Origin: Desulfobulbaceae bacterium
GTDB taxonomy: Bacteria; Desulfobacterota; Desulfobulbia; Desulfobulbales; Desulfobulbaceae
Assembly (NCBI GenBank): GCA_012744275.1
Contig: JAAYIE010000042.1
Coordinates: forward strand, 1-64,000
Reading direction: 5' to 3'
DNA length: 64,000 nucleotides
Position 1 is the first letter of the stretch. The number at the start of each line of letters is the position of its first letter. The notes below the pieces were generated by a model, which worked only from the letters and a program-made list of their open reading frames with translations, was not told the DNA's origin and ran no database searches. The position numbers and the translations under genes were made by a program. Below are positions 16,047 to 24,714 of the stretch, piece after piece.

Positions 16047-18728
16047 ATGCTACAACATCGCTCTGCTATCCGGTTCATCACCACCCAACTACCTCTGTTG
16101 GCTTTTGCCCTGTCGTTCGGCCTTCTTTACCAGGCACAGTTTGCACAGGCGCTGGAGGGTAACACGGTTTTTCTACCTTTCAAAATCAATGCCGGCGAAC
16201 AGAGCCAACTGGCTGACGCTGCAGACAAGGCATTGGAATTGGAAGCCAGGGCAAAAGGCATGAACATGCTGTCCCGCACTGAAGCTCAGCGGCACATTAA
16301 CTATGCGGGGACTTGGCCGCCTCCACGGGCAGCGCTTGAAGCAGTGGCGCAAGCTACGGGCGCTGATTATGTGGGTGTGGGCAGCATCACCCAGTTGGGC
16401 AGACGAATCAGTGTGGATGCCGCTATCTTCGACGCGGTGAGCTCCAAGCCGCCTCACTCAGCATACCGGGTGGGAGAAAGTGCGCAGGAACTGCAGAAGC
16501 TGACCGGCGAAATAATGGGTGACCTGCTTACCTACTCCAACAAAACCTTTACCATTGCCTCTATCTCCGCCACGGGCAACTCCCGCATCGATACCGGCGC
16601 GATTTTACAAAAAATAACCACCAAACCGGGCGACCTGTACGATCCGGTTGTCCTGCGGGAAGATATTAAATCTGTCTTTTCGATGGGTTACTTTGACAAT
16701 GTCGAAGTTGAGGTGCAGGACGAAAGCAACGGCAAGGCCATTCTTTTCAGGGTCGTGGAAAAACCGCTGATCAACGAGGTGGTGATTACTGGTGCAGCCG
16801 CAGTGAAAGAAGCAGATATTCGTGAGGCTGCTGGCATTACCGCCAACACCATCATCAATCCTGCCAAAGTAAACGAGGCCACTGAAAAGATTCTCGAGCT
16901 GTACAAGTCCAAGGGATATTATACCACAAAGGTACAGAGCAGCATTGAAAGCACGGACGACGGTGCATCCATTGTGCGATTTGATATCCAGGAACAGGAC
17001 AAGGTTGTTATCCGTCAGGTCGGATTCAGCGGTAACGAGAATTTTTCCGACAGCGACCTGCGCGATGCGATCCAGACTTCTAAACGCTCATGGTGGATTT
17101 CTTGGCTTACGGGCTCCGGCATTTTACGCATGGATGTTCTGCAACAGGATATGGAACGCGTTGCGGCCTTCTACCACAACCACGGCTATCTTGATGCCAG
17201 GGTAGGCGAGCCGACGGTTGCGCACGAAGACGACGGTTTGCATATTACTTTCCCGGTAGAAGAAGGACCCCGCTACCGTTTGGGCACGGTAGACCTGCGC
17301 GGAGACCTTATCAAGGATAAAACTGAAATGCTCCGCACGCTCAAAATTCGCGATGAGGAATTTTTAAATCGCCAGACCATGCGTGAAGACATCGTCCGTT
17401 TAACCGATCTCTATGCTGAACAGGGTTATGCCTACGCTGAAATTAGCCCTAGAATCAACAAAGCCCCCACTGGCAACCGGATTGATCTCGCCTTCGACAT
17501 TAGTCAGGGCCCGGTTGTCTATGTCAACCGTGTTGAAATTCAAGGCAATACCCGCACAAGGGACAATGTCATTCGGCGCGACATAGCATTGGAAGAAGGC
17601 AGCAAATTTGACTCCAAGGCGCTGCGCACCTCCACACAAAAGCTCAACCGCCTGGATTACTTTGAGAGCGTCAACATTACCCCCAAACCCACCATGCGGG
17701 AAGACCTGCTTGATGTGGTTGTTGATGTTAAGGAAAAACCGACGGGGCAGTTTGCCATTGGCGCCGGCTATTCATCTTCCGATAACTTGCTCTTCATGGG
17801 TGAAATTTCAGAGAAAAATCTCTTCGGTACCGGCAACCGTCTGGCCCTGCAGGCCAATATTAGCGGTAAGAGTACCCGCTACAACCTGCGTTTCACCAAC
17901 CCCCGTATCTATGACTCCCAGGTCTCCGGTTCAGTGCAAGGCTATAACTGGAAAAGGGAATATGATGACTACACACGTGATACCCTTGGCGCTGGTTTAA
18001 ATATCGGGCACCCTCTCTTTGAAGAATGGCGCATTTACTACGGGTACAGCATCTCAGATACGGATTTGACCGATATCAAACCCAATGCATCTGCTGTCAT
18101 CCTCCGTTCCAAGGATATCCATCTTATCAGCGAGGGTGAAATTTCACTGGTGCGCGATACCCGTGACAAGTTTTTCTCACCCACTAAAGGCTCCCGCAAC
18201 AGCGTGACCGTGGCCTATGCCGGTGGCCCTTTGGGTGGCGACGCCGAATACACCAAACTTGAAGGTTCTTCATCCTGGTATTTCCCCATGGTTTGGCAGA
18301 CTGTTTTCCATGTGAAGGGTGCTGCAGGTCAGGCCTTTGAAAACAAAGACAACAAGCTCCCGGTTTACGAGCATTTCTATCTGGGCGGTATGAACTCCAT
18401 CCGTGGTTTCGAATCTGCCAAGATCAGCCCTCGCGACCCTGTCACTGGTGAGCGTATCGGTGGAGACAAAATGTGGTACGTTAACCTGGGCATCCTCTTC
18501 CCCCTGGTGAAAGACATGGGCCTTGATGGGGAGTTGTTCACTGACTTTGGTAATGTGTACGATGTGGACGATGACTGGGATTTAAGTGACTACAAAAAAG
18601 CTGCCGGCTTCGGTATAAACTGGGCCTCACCGCTTGGTCCCCTGCGCATGGCCCTTGGTTTTAACCTGGACAAAAAGGAAGGCGAAGACAGCTCTACCTG
18701 GGACTTCAGTATAGGTGGCAGCTTCTGA
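16047..18728 (+). CDS. bamA: Outer-membrane protein assembly factor BamA with an extra N-terminal domain
   Basis: An 893-residue Omp85 protein. A signal peptide ends around residue 35 (AQA). An additional domain of about 130 residues follows, with the pattern FLPFKINAG...KALELEARAKG...ALEAVAQATGADYVGVGSITQLGRR, resembling the N-terminal domain of TolB/LpoB-like periplasmic proteins. Five POTRA repeats follow (from about residue 166; each ends in a VxEKP- or EGP-like strand), then a 16-strand barrel from about residue 570. The barrel includes the lid motif NSIRGFESAK and the terminal aromatic FSIGGSF. It inserts beta-barrel proteins into the outer membrane. It sits 44 bp upstream of mfd on the same strand. 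E. coli BamA is 810 residues, so the extra domain explains the length. Confidence 0.95.
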   Translation: MLQHRSAIRFITTQLPLLAFALSFGLLYQAQFAQALEGNTVFLPFKINAGEQSQLADAADKALELEARAKGMNMLSRTEAQRHINYAGTWPPPRAALEAVAQATGADYVGVGSITQLGRRISVDAAIFDAVSSKPPHSAYRVGESAQELQKLTGEIMGDLLTYSNKTFTIASISATGNSRIDTGAILQKITTKPGDLYDPVVLREDIKSVFSMGYFDNVEVEVQDESNGKAILFRVVEKPLINEVVITGAAAVKEADIREAAGITANTIINPAKVNEATEKILELYKSKGYYTTKVQSSIESTDDGASIVRFDIQEQDKVVIRQVGFSGNENFSDSDLRDAIQTSKRSWWISWLTGSGILRMDVLQQDMERVAAFYHNHGYLDARVGEPTVAHEDDGLHITFPVEEGPRYRLGTVDLRGDLIKDKTEMLRTLKIRDEEFLNRQTMREDIVRLTDLYAEQGYAYAEISPRINKAPTGNRIDLAFDISQGPVVYVNRVEIQGNTRTRDNVIRRDIALEEGSKFDSKALRTSTQKLNRLDYFESVNITPKPTMREDLLDVVVDVKEKPTGQFAIGAGYSSSDNLLFMGEISEKNLFGTGNRLALQANISGKSTRYNLRFTNPRIYDSQVSGSVQGYNWKREYDDYTRDTLGAGLNIGHPLFEEWRIYYGYSISDTDLTDIKPNASAVILRSKDIHLISEGEISLVRDTRDKFFSPTKGSRNSVTVAYAGGPLGGDAEYTKLEGSSSWYFPMVWQTVFHVKGAAGQAFENKDNKLPVYEHFYLGGMNSIRGFESAKISPRDPVTGERIGGDKMWYVNLGILFPLVKDMGLDGELFTDFGNVYDVDDDWDLSDYKKAAGFGINWASPLGPLRMALGFNLDKKEGEDSSTWDFSIGGSF

Positions 18729-18772
18729 TAGCTGCAGTTTAGTCATTCATTTGCATTCTCCCACAGCCATTC

Positions 18773-21700
18773 ATGCAGACCATTCTTGCCCGGCTGCAGG
18801 AAGGCATATCTACTCCTGAAATAACCGGTTGCTCCCCTGCCTCTGCAGCCTTGCTCCTGGCAAGGCTGCTTGGGGCGGAAAAGCGTAGTATTTGCTGCAT
18901 CCTTCCCACAGAAGAAGATATACAACTGCTTGCCCAAGATTTTTCTTTTTTTTCCACTTCCCCGGTTCTTCAGTTTCCTGATCTTGATATCCCTCCCTAC
19001 ACGGTAGTCAAACCCGAAGCAGGGGCGGTGAGTGCGCGTGTTTCCGCTCTTTATCAGCTACAGGAGCTCCAAGAACCTGCTTTGATTCTGTGCACGGCCG
19101 AGGCCATTTGCCGACGTCTGCCATCGCCACAGCGTTTGAACGAGCACTGTGAATTACTTATCGCGGGCGAAGAAACCGATCGGGAAGCTCTCATCTCTAC
19201 AGCCATACACTCTGGCTATCGCCTCTGTGAACTGGTACGCCAGGAGGGAGACATTGCCCTGCGCGGCGGCATCATCGATATTTTTCCTCCTGCCTGGCAG
19301 GGAGAATCACCAGGTCCCCTGCGTCTGGATTTTTTTGGTGACACTGTCGAAACCATTCGCCCTTTTGACCCTGTAAGCCAGCGCTCGTACGGCGAATTAG
19401 CTGAACTCGTACTCCTGCCTGCATCAGAGTTTTTGTTTCCACGTGGAGAAACAGAACAGGATGTCATGTTTGCCGCCTTTGAGGCCTCGCTTGAAGCCTT
19501 GGATTGGTCAACTGAGCATGCCAGAAGTATCCGCGAACAACTCAAGCTCCAGCAACTTGCCATAGGCATGGACGCTCTCGCCCCTGTGCTTGCCGGCGGC
19601 GTGGATCGCATGCAATCTTTTTTTGAATATTTGCCGCCCGGTTGCACACGGGTGCTGGTTGACCCTGGTGCCTGCAAGCGACGTCTGCAGCATTTGTACG
19701 AACGCATCGCTGCTAATTACAGCGTGGTCCAGAAGGAAGGCCGCGCTGCCTCCTTGCCACACGAAATATTCTTGACCGAGGGACAGCTCCAGGAAGCTTT
19801 AAAAACCAACGTATTAGCCACCTTTTCGCGCCTGCCCGATCCTGAATCGCCTGGTAACTCCCTGTCTTTACCAGCGAAGGACCATCTCTTGCTTGCCCAG
19901 GAAATGGCACTCTCCAGGCAGAAGCAAGGCATGCTTGCTCCACTCTCTGCCCGGATTGCAGCATGGCAAAGGCATGGAGACACCACCATTTTGGCTTGTC
20001 GTTCAATGCGTCAGGCTGAACATCTGCAAGCAATGCTTTCGCAATATCAGTTGGAGATCCAGCGTCCGACAACAGTTTTTGCGCAGACTCCTCTCCTGAA
20101 GAACGGTGAAATCCTCTGTTTTCCCCAACCGCTGTCACAGGGCTTCGATCTACCAGGGGAGCGGTTACATTTTCTTTCCACCTCTGAGCTTTTTGGTGAC
20201 AAACGGCTTTCCCACCGACGGCGCGCAAAAAAAACCGAGGCCGACATCCCGCTGGTTCGCATGGATCAGTTGCAGAGTGGTGATGTGGTTGTCCACTGTG
20301 ATCACGGCATAGCCCTTTTTCAGGGCCTGGTGAACCTTGAATTTGCCGGCAGCCGTGGTGATTTCCTGCTCCTGTTGTTCCGTAATGACGACAAGTTGTA
20401 TGTTCCGGTGGACAAGCTGCACAAGGTAGGTAAGTACCAGGGCTTAAGTGAACAGGAGCCCAGGCTTGATGCACTAGGCTCGCAACGTTGGCTGTACACT
20501 AAGCAAAAGGTCAGCGAAGCAGTATGGAAGGTAGCCCAGGAACTGCTGGAGATTTACGCCAAACGCGCACTGCGTCAAGGGCACAGCTTTTCCCCGCCTG
20601 GCGAGCTCTACCGCGAACTGGAAGAATCCTTCCCCTATGACGAAACCAGCGGCCAACTCAAGGCTATACAAGACGTTCTGGACGATTTAACCAAAGGGCA
20701 ACCCATGGATCGCCTGATCTGCGGCGACGTGGGTTATGGCAAAACAGAGGTTGCAGCCCGTGCTGCCTTCAAAACCATTGAAGATGGATTCCAAGTCGCA
20801 ATCCTCGTGCCGACCACCGTCCTTGCTGAACAGCACGTCGCCACTTTTCAGGAACGCTTCGCCACCTTCCCTGTGCGCATCGCCTGCCTGAATCGCTTCC
20901 GTTCCCGTGCAGAGCAGAAACAGATTGTAGCCGATCTGGCAGCAGGGAAAGTGGACATCATCATTGGCACTCATCGGCTTTTATCCAAGGATATTGTCTA
21001 TAATCGGCTGGGCCTTTTGGTTGTCGACGAAGAACACCGGTTTGGTGTCGCCCATAAGGAAAAGATTAAGAAAATAAAGGCCAGCGTAGACGTGCTTACC
21101 CTCACGGCAACACCCATTCCGCGCACGCTGCAGATGTCGCTTTTAGGCATTCGTGATCTTTCCATCATATCCACACCGCCAAAACAAAGGCGCGCTGTCA
21201 AAACCCTGCTCGCCAAGCGTGATGCCTTACTCATTAAGGAAGCTTGCCAGCGTGAACTTGATCGCGGCGGCCAAATTTTTTATATCCACAACCGGGTACA
21301 ATCTATCATGCAGGCGGCCGCGAAACTTGCCGACCTTGTACCCCAGGCGCGCATCGGCGTGGCCCATGGCCAGATGCCTGCAACAGAGTTGGAAGAGGTT
21401 ATGGTACGCTTCATCCGCCATGAGCTCGATATGCTGGTATGCACCACTATCGTTGAATCGGGCCTGGATATCAGCAATGCGAATACTATGCTCATTGACA
21501 GGGCCGACCGGCTTGGTTTGGCAGATTTGTACCAGCTACGCGGTCGAGTTGGCCGTGGCAACCGTCAGGCCTATGCCTATTTGCTGGTACCATCGCTTGA
21601 ACACATGACCAGCGACGCTGAACGCAGGCTACAGGCTCTACTTGACCATTCCGATCTTGGTGACGGCTTTCAAGTGGCCATGAACGATCTGCAGATTCGC

Positions 21701-22327
21701 GGTGGCGGTAACCTGCTTGGAATCTCCCAGTCAGGCCACATTGCGGCTGTAGGCTATGACTTGTACCTGCAACTCCTGCAGGAGACTGTGGCAGATTTGC
21801 AGGCACACCAAGCTGAGGGTGAAATACGCACTGAATTCTCCTTTGAGCCGGAAATCAAGCTGCATGGCGTTGCCTTTCTTCCAGAGGATTACATTAGCGA
21901 CACTGGACTGCGCTACCAGGCGTATCGCAAACTCTCCTACGCCGGTACTGGCAGCCCTGAAGATTTAGCTGCGCTCGCTGAAGAACTGGCAGACCGCTAC
22001 GGCCCTTTACCAGAAGAAGCCCAGACACTCATCGCTACCATCGCGGTGAAACAGCGGCTACAGCAGTTGCGTATCAAACGGCTTGAGCAGGGGCCTCAAA
22101 CGTTACTCTTCTGCTTCGATGAAAGCACGCCCCTCAACCCGCAGCAAGTGCTCGCATTTGTGCAACACGAAAATGTCCGCAAAAAAAAGGGCCCCCAGTG
22201 CCGTTTCTCACCGGATGCCCATCTCATCGTTCCTCTGCCCAGTAAAGTCGACATTTTCACAGAGATTGACAGAATCCTGTCGTATCTTGCCCCCTTCTCC
22301 CCTGCCGCTGACACACCGGCAACGTGA
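18773..22327 (+). CDS. mfd: Transcription-repair coupling factor Mfd
   Basis: An 1184-residue superfamily 2 translocase, normal length. The N-terminal UvrB-like domains (about 1-380) include ALRGGIIDIFPP. The RNA polymerase-interacting domain (about 490-560) has GDVVVHCDHGIALFQGL. The helicase core has Walker A GDVGYGKTEVAARAAF, motif II VVDEEHRFGV, TLTATPIPRTL and the TRG-type motif VATTIVESGLDI-like segment (CTTIVESGLDIS). The C-terminal domain (from about 1020) is also present. It removes RNA polymerase stalled at DNA lesions and recruits UvrA. Probably co-transcribed with bamA. Confidence 0.97.
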   Translation: MQTILARLQEGISTPEITGCSPASAALLLARLLGAEKRSICCILPTEEDIQLLAQDFSFFSTSPVLQFPDLDIPPYTVVKPEAGAVSARVSALYQLQELQEPALILCTAEAICRRLPSPQRLNEHCELLIAGEETDREALISTAIHSGYRLCELVRQEGDIALRGGIIDIFPPAWQGESPGPLRLDFFGDTVETIRPFDPVSQRSYGELAELVLLPASEFLFPRGETEQDVMFAAFEASLEALDWSTEHARSIREQLKLQQLAIGMDALAPVLAGGVDRMQSFFEYLPPGCTRVLVDPGACKRRLQHLYERIAANYSVVQKEGRAASLPHEIFLTEGQLQEALKTNVLATFSRLPDPESPGNSLSLPAKDHLLLAQEMALSRQKQGMLAPLSARIAAWQRHGDTTILACRSMRQAEHLQAMLSQYQLEIQRPTTVFAQTPLLKNGEILCFPQPLSQGFDLPGERLHFLSTSELFGDKRLSHRRRAKKTEADIPLVRMDQLQSGDVVVHCDHGIALFQGLVNLEFAGSRGDFLLLLFRNDDKLYVPVDKLHKVGKYQGLSEQEPRLDALGSQRWLYTKQKVSEAVWKVAQELLEIYAKRALRQGHSFSPPGELYRELEESFPYDETSGQLKAIQDVLDDLTKGQPMDRLICGDVGYGKTEVAARAAFKTIEDGFQVAILVPTTVLAEQHVATFQERFATFPVRIACLNRFRSRAEQKQIVADLAAGKVDIIIGTHRLLSKDIVYNRLGLLVVDEEHRFGVAHKEKIKKIKASVDVLTLTATPIPRTLQMSLLGIRDLSIISTPPKQRRAVKTLLAKRDALLIKEACQRELDRGGQIFYIHNRVQSIMQAAAKLADLVPQARIGVAHGQMPATELEEVMVRFIRHELDMLVCTTIVESGLDISNANTMLIDRADRLGLADLYQLRGRVGRGNRQAYAYLLVPSLEHMTSDAERRLQALLDHSDLGDGFQVAMNDLQIRGGGNLLGISQSGHIAAVGYDLYLQLLQETVADLQAHQAEGEIRTEFSFEPEIKLHGVAFLPEDYISDTGLRYQAYRKLSYAGTGSPEDLAALAEELADRYGPLPEEAQTLIATIAVKQRLQQLRIKRLEQGPQTLLFCFDESTPLNPQQVLAFVQHENVRKKKGPQCRFSPDAHLIVPLPSKVDIFTEIDRILSYLAPFSPAADTPAT

Positions 22328-22399
22328 GCTTTCGACAAAGAACCCTGACAAGTTGGATTCTACGACCGCGCATTCACTGGAGGAACTAGTGGAAAAGCA

Positions 22400-22436
22400 T
22401 TATAAAAGCCGTACCAGCAATATACTGATACGGCTT
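22400..22436 (-). terminator. Terminator for the minus-strand membrane protein gene
   Basis: AAGCCGTA (22406-22413) pairs with TACGGCTT (22429-22436), with a further CAG/CTG pairing inside the loop. On the minus strand it is followed by TTTTATAATGCTTTT. It lies 28 bp beyond the stop at 22464 and also faces the end of mfd, so it separates the convergent genes. Confidence 0.6.
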
Positions 22437-22463
22437 GATAACGCTCTGCTCGGCACTGTGCTG

Positions 22464-23411
22464 TTATGACTGCTGAGCAGGCGGCTTCTTCCGCGACCTT
22501 CCTTTTGCCGGGCTTGGCTTTGGCTTCAAGGCGTCTACCTGCTTCTGCAGCTCTTCCCGCAATGCTGTTATCTGCTGTGGAATCTCGGCATATTTGCTAT
22601 TGACTTCTTCATGCAACCCACTGATTTTTTGCGGCAAATCAGTAAACTTCTTCGCTTGCTCTTCAAGCACGGTAATGCGGTGTACAATATCGCCAAGAAT
22701 TTTACTTGCAGCCTCGAACTCTTCTCCCTGCCTGCCAATGTGCTCCAAACGATCCTGCACAGGAACCAGCCTTGCATCAAGCGCTGTCTGGCTGCGTTCT
22801 TCAACAGACTGCAGGTTAATGCTCAGTTCGTCAAATTGGGTAGTACGGGCAAATTGTGCATTATCTGCCTCAATTGCCTGGACTGAACGTTCAATGTCAG
22901 CCAAGCGCTGCTCTACCTGTTTCAAGACATCCAGCATCTGATCTGACTCTGCAACTGGAGTTGTCACGGTGCTTTGCGGCTGTGCCGGCTGTGGTGTCGC
23001 AGGGGCACCATAGTTGGCTGAATCCAAGGGTTTTGACACATCAGGCACAGCACCATAGGCTGTTGCATGCGCAAGTGTGCCAAATTTATTGGGGGCAAAA
23101 ACTTCAAGTGCAGACCAAAGTTGCGTGCGGACAGCCAGATACGTGCTGTTTGCAATCTTTTTACCGAGTTGGCTATTCATCATATATGCTGCAGCGACAT
23201 AGATGCACAGCATGACACCAATACACAAGGCAACCCCTATTGCCAAACCTATAACAAAAAACACAAGTTTGAAAAGCGACACGATGAGGATGCCAATTGA
23301 ACTGAAAAAGCCGCCGTCTGGGCGAGATAAAGTCAGATACACCAACAAAATAAGAAACAAAAGAATCCCACCCGCATAAGCCACTGAAGTCAGTGTCGCC
23401 TTGTTTTTCAT
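22464..23411 (-). CDS. Membrane-anchored coiled-coil protein with a basic C-terminal tail (unknown function)
   Basis: I do not recognise a family. The protein is 315 residues from the ATG at 23411, which has AGGTGAG upstream; the frame could start earlier, at 23465. Residues about 10-30 and 38-78 are strongly hydrophobic (two to three membrane helices). A Pro/Gln/Thr-rich linker (about 130-155, APATPQPAQPQSTVTTP) follows. Then comes a long amphipathic coiled-coil region (about 158-290, with repeated LEHIGRQGEEFEA- and ITALREELQK-like heptads). The tail is PKPSPAKGRSRKKPPAQQS. It sits convergent to mfd and upstream of phaJ on the other strand. The tail resembles the Lys/Ala/Pro-rich ends of PhaF-type proteins only superficially; no function is claimed. 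Confidence 0.75.
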   Translation of the reverse strand: MKNKATLTSVAYAGGILLFLILLVYLTLSRPDGGFFSSIGILIVSLFKLVFFVIGLAIGVALCIGVMLCIYVAAAYMMNSQLGKKIANSTYLAVRTQLWSALEVFAPNKFGTLAHATAYGAVPDVSKPLDSANYGAPATPQPAQPQSTVTTPVAESDQMLDVLKQVEQRLADIERSVQAIEADNAQFARTTQFDELSINLQSVEERSQTALDARLVPVQDRLEHIGRQGEEFEAASKILGDIVHRITVLEEQAKKFTDLPQKISGLHEEVNSKYAEIPQQITALREELQKQVDALKPKPSPAKGRSRKKPPAQQS

Positions 23412-23957
23412 CCCACTCACCTGTTTACTTTGAATTTTCTGAATACGAGTTAAACGTTTTCTCAAAAACTCGCAGCTGTCTCTCAGTTATTTAAAACATC
23501 GTACATTATGATAAGAATCATCACTAACAATGAAAAATACTCTTTTACCAAAAATTCCGCAACAATGACAGCAACAAAACAGGGGAGACCTTTGGTCACC
23601 CCTGCCTGAAATGCAGTAGTTACGACTTGATCTGACAGTTACCAGCTTTTTCTGATGTCTGTCAGGTCAGATTTGGTTCAGGGCTTTGTCCTGTCAAAAT
23701 TGTTTTCCATCTTATGAAAATGCCATTACACCTCACATGGAAATTTTTCCAACGGGCTGACAAATCGAGGCTCACCTTGCTGGGGAGGCTTGGCATTTTG
23801 GAAGGCCAGGCTTGCGAAATTGGATGGCTCTAGACGGGCATAGAGTATATGCTAGGCGTTGAGACCCGATTGATTCACAACAGGTAGCGGCTTGGAAGAC
23901 ACTGTCACTCTTCTGCGCTCGTGCCAAAACTCAACTTGAAGGCGGGAGACAACGACT
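23412..23957. other. Intergenic region between the membrane protein gene and phaJ
   Basis: About 545 bp between divergently oriented genes, so it should hold promoters for both. No hexamer pair stands out. It contains one strong hairpin (23580-23604, listed separately). No coding frame above background is seen. Confidence 0.45.
23580..23604 (-). terminator. Terminator-like hairpin with no coding gene upstream
   Basis: CAGGGG-A-GACC and GGTC-A-CCCCTG form a 10-bp stem with one mismatch and a 3-nt loop. Read on the minus strand it is followed by TTTTGTTG, as in an intrinsic terminator. No minus-strand coding gene lies between it and the divergent phaJ start at 23958, so it could end a small RNA or be a leader structure of the 22464-23411 gene. 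Confidence 0.4.
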
Positions 23958-24383
23958 ATGAAACCAGGAAAATCCATTGACCAACTCCATGTTGGTGACA
24001 CAGCAGAATTTGCCAAGACGGTTACAGAGACTGATATTTACCTTTATGCCGGTATCAGTGGTGATTTTAACCCAGCCCATGTGAATGAGGTATATGCCAG
24101 CGACACCTTTTTTAAATCTCGCATTGCGCATGGAATGCTGGTGGCGGGCTTTATTTCGGCCACCTTGGCCAATCAACTCCCAGGGCCGGGCACCATTTAC
24201 CTTAAACAGGACTTATCTTTTCGCGCACCGGTACGCATTGGCGACACCATCACAGCGCAGGTGGAAGTCCTGGAATTGAATTTAGAAAAAAATCGTGCCC
24301 GCATGAAAACGACCTGCACCAATCAAGAAGGCACTGTGGTCCTTGCTGGCGAAGCACTGGTCAGCCCTCCAAAAGCTGCGTGA
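23958..24383 (+). CDS. phaJ: (R)-specific enoyl-CoA hydratase (MaoC-like)
   Basis: A 141-residue hot-dog-fold protein. The segment YAGISGDFNPAHVNEVYA contains the catalytic Asp and His of (R)-hydratases (D-x4-H in GDFNPAH). AHGMLVAGFIS and PGPGTIYLKQDLSF follow as in PhaJ. It hydrates trans-2-enoyl-CoA to (R)-3-hydroxyacyl-CoA, the monomer for PHA synthase. phaC-phaE lie just downstream on the opposite strand, which supports this role over a general MaoC dehydratase. GGCGGGAG precedes the ATG by about 10 nt. Confidence 0.88.
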   Translation: MKPGKSIDQLHVGDTAEFAKTVTETDIYLYAGISGDFNPAHVNEVYASDTFFKSRIAHGMLVAGFISATLANQLPGPGTIYLKQDLSFRAPVRIGDTITAQVEVLELNLEKNRARMKTTCTNQEGTVVLAGEALVSPPKAA

Positions 24384-24714
24384 GTTTGATTAACCCTTAA
24401 CTGGATTCAGATGTAGAGGCGATAGAGGCGAGATGTAATCTGAGCGCGATAAAAAAATCGCGGTTGCTCTTCATTGCACGAAATCCTTCCTGCTGCTTGA
24501 GACAACGAGAAATGCGCTCTCACTGCACAATTGATTAGCCTGCATCTCATTCCAGCGGCAGACCGGTATGAAGGAATTCGAGGCGGGGTACACGTTATGA
24601 TACGCCCTGCCTTGTCTTTTTTGAAGCAAACAGAACGAGCGCTTCGATATGGAATGCACCAAGTGGCGTCAAAGGTTGTCCGCCTTTGACGCCACTTGAA
24701 CAAAAAACTTACTG
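24384..24714. other. Region between convergent phaJ and phaC
   Basis: About 330 bp between gene 3' ends. It includes a long hairpin at 24661-24697 (listed separately) and a small palindrome CGCGAT-AAAAAA-ATCGCG at 24445-24462. No coding frame is supported. Confidence 0.45.
24661..24697. repeat. Perfect 15-bp stem-loop at the 3' side of phaC
   Basis: AAGTGGCGTCAAAGG (24661-24675) and its exact reverse complement (24683-24697) flank a 7-nt loop. It lies 17 bp beyond the phaC stop. Neither side has a clear T-run, so it is either a rho-independent-like end with a weak tail or an RNA-stabilising hairpin for the phaEC message. Confidence 0.55.

Noticed and set aside
19713-20474. 253-residue minus-strand frame inside mfd
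   Set aside because: mfd is intact and conserved across this part; the antisense frame shows no domain.
23780-23830. Possible sigma54 promoter upstream of phaJ (TGGCATTTTGG...CTTGCG)
   Set aside because: The GG-to-GC distance does not fit the -24/-12 rule in any register tried.
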